Below, piece by piece: positions 4,876-5,813 of a stretch of 5,813 bases of DNA. Origin of the DNA: DATKIY01 sp035543875 (GTDB lineage Bacteria > Actinomycetota > Actinomycetes > JAHEKZ01); assembly GCA_035543875.1 (NCBI GenBank), contig DATKIY010000204.1, positions 1 through 5,813 on the forward strand, read 5' to 3'. Each line of letters starts with the position of its first letter. The first letter of the stretch is position 1. The notes beneath the pieces are model-generated. The model made no database searches. It was not told the DNA's origin and saw only the letters and a program-made list of their open reading frames with translations. The position numbers and the translations under genes are program-made.

Positions 4876-5813
4876 ACACCTTGTTCCCCGACCCCGTCCG
4901 CTTTCCGCTGCACGGAGAAGCACCGTTCCGCGGTGCGCTGCGGCACGATCGGGCCCAGCATGTTGGGACGTTCGGTGACCGCATGACAGCACGTGACACC
5001 GATGGCGATGAGCTCATCGCACGCGTTCAGGCCGCCGAGCTCACCGGACGTGGTGGCGCTCACTTCTGCGCAGCGACCAAGTGGCGAGCCGTGCGGGCCA
5101 CCAATCAGCAGGCGGTGGTTGTCGTCAACGCAGCCGAGAGCGAGCCGGCGAGTGTCAAAGACGCGGCGCTGCTGCAACTTCGTCCACACTTGGTTCTCGA
5201 CGGTGTCGCCGCTGCAGCCGAAGCAACCAACGCTACTGAGGTCATCGTCTGGCTTCATCAGGGAAGTCACAACACCCGGGACAGTCTCAACCAGGCTTTA
5301 TCGGAACGCCGACAGGCTGGAGTTGTGGATCCGGAGATCCGGTTCGCATACGGACCCGCGCGCTATCTGTCTGGCGAATCGAGCGCAATCATCAACGCGC
5401 TTTCTGGTGGTCCAACGCTACCCATGTTTCGACGCCGGCCATCCTCGCAGTCGGGGGTCAACGAGCGCCCAACCTTGCTGCACAACGTCGAGACCTTCGC
5501 CCGCGTAGGCGCACTCGCCAGAACAACAGTTCGCCACCCCGTTCCGGGAACAATGCTCACCGTGGTCAGTAGCCACGGTCGAACTGTTGTTGACGTGCCA
5601 CCCAACTGGACGCTGAGTGACGCGGTGCATCACGCGACGTCATTCGCCCTCGCAGACGTGCCAGTCACCGCGGTTCTCGTCGGAGGCTACGGCGGTCAGT
5701 GGATTCCGTGGCCCGAAGCACAAACACTTCCACTGTGCGAACCCCTGACCCGCGCACGTGGCAGGTCACTCGGCGCCGGCGTGGTCGCGGTGCTTCCCGC
5801 TTTCACCTGCGGC
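4872..5813 (+). CDS. NuoF-like flavin/NAD(P)H oxidoreductase, partial (runs off the right edge)
   Basis: The frame is open from ATG 4872 (ATGA overlap with the previous stop) to the window end, giving 314 residues without a stop. It belongs to the 51-kDa complex I subunit family, which binds FMN and NADH. Visible landmarks are ELTGRGGAHFCAATKW (56-71, cf. GLRGRGGAGFPTGLKW), VVNAAESEP...KD (84-97, cf. NADE.EPG..KD), YLSGESSAI (165-173, cf. YICGEETAL) and PTLLHNVETFARV (200-212). An SLBB-like segment with AVLVGGYGG (267-275) follows. Several usually conserved residues differ: Gly to His at 64, Asp to Ala at 88, and the second Glu of GEE to Ser at 170. The C-terminal iron-sulfur domain, if present, is beyond the edge. 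The protein is shorter at the N-terminus than canonical NuoF and sits in a ferric-reductase operon rather than a nuo cluster, so I infer it feeds electrons to that membrane protein. Confidence 0.88.
   Translation, partial: MNTLFPDPVRFPLHGEAPFRGALRHDRAQHVGTFGDRMTARDTDGDELIARVQAAELTGRGGAHFCAATKWRAVRATNQQAVVVVNAAESEPASVKDAALLQLRPHLVLDGVAAAAEATNATEVIVWLHQGSHNTRDSLNQALSERRQAGVVDPEIRFAYGPARYLSGESSAIINALSGGPTLPMFRRRPSSQSGVNERPTLLHNVETFARVGALARTTVRHPVPGTMLTVVSSHGRTVVDVPPNWTLSDAVHHATSFALADVPVTAVLVGGYGGQWIPWPEAQTLPLCEPLTRARGRSLGAGVVAVLPAFTCG

Noticed and set aside
4845..5270. - strand open frame of 141 codons
   Set aside because: Antisense to the NuoF-like gene, with no start context or motif support.
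4993..5508. + strand open frame of 171 codons inside the NuoF-like gene
   Set aside because: Out-of-frame shadow: the frame starting at 4872 carries the NuoF motifs over the same stretch and reads to the window end.

Overview
The window looks like chromosomal DNA of a high-GC Gram-positive bacterium (Actinobacteria). The reasons are the GC-rich coding sequence, GTG starts, a CCA-encoding tRNA-His directly behind oligoribonuclease, and protein sequences that read as actinobacterial variants. I cannot place it to a genus. All complete genes are on the + strand. Only the edge fragment at the left end is on the - strand.

Layout. Positions 1-119 hold the 5' end of an unidentified - strand gene, divergent from its neighbour across about 195 bp of intergenic DNA. 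Then come orn (oligoribonuclease, 315-935) and tRNA-His(GTG) (974-1050). A long imperfect palindrome follows (about 1059-1138, core 1063-1134) that no gene explains. Next is fdhD (1155-2015, the sulfurtransferase that activates formate dehydrogenase), followed by a 96-bp gap with a stem-loop.

From 2112 to the right edge runs a tightly packed set of five genes that overlap by 4-8 bases or lie 1 base apart. They are two small exported or membrane-anchored helical proteins (one with an acidic Asp/Ser tail, one with a Ser/Gly/Thr tail), an ApbE-type FAD:protein FMN transferase, a six-helix ferric-reductase-like haem membrane protein, and a NuoF-like flavin/NAD(P)H oxidoreductase cut off by the window end.

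How they may work together. By family, the last three genes form a plausible path from cytosolic NAD(P)H through flavin (NuoF-like), to two b haems in the membrane (ferric-reductase-like), and on to an extracytosolic acceptor. ApbE would attach FMN covalently to some partner. The two small exported proteins are the unexplained part and the most interesting feature of the window. Their helical segments resemble each other, their tails are completely different, and they are translationally coupled to the redox genes. No classical FMN-binding domain protein, the usual ApbE substrate, is visible here. It may lie beyond the right edge, or the substrate may be unusual. The pathway is inferred from family membership and gene order and is not shown by the sequence.
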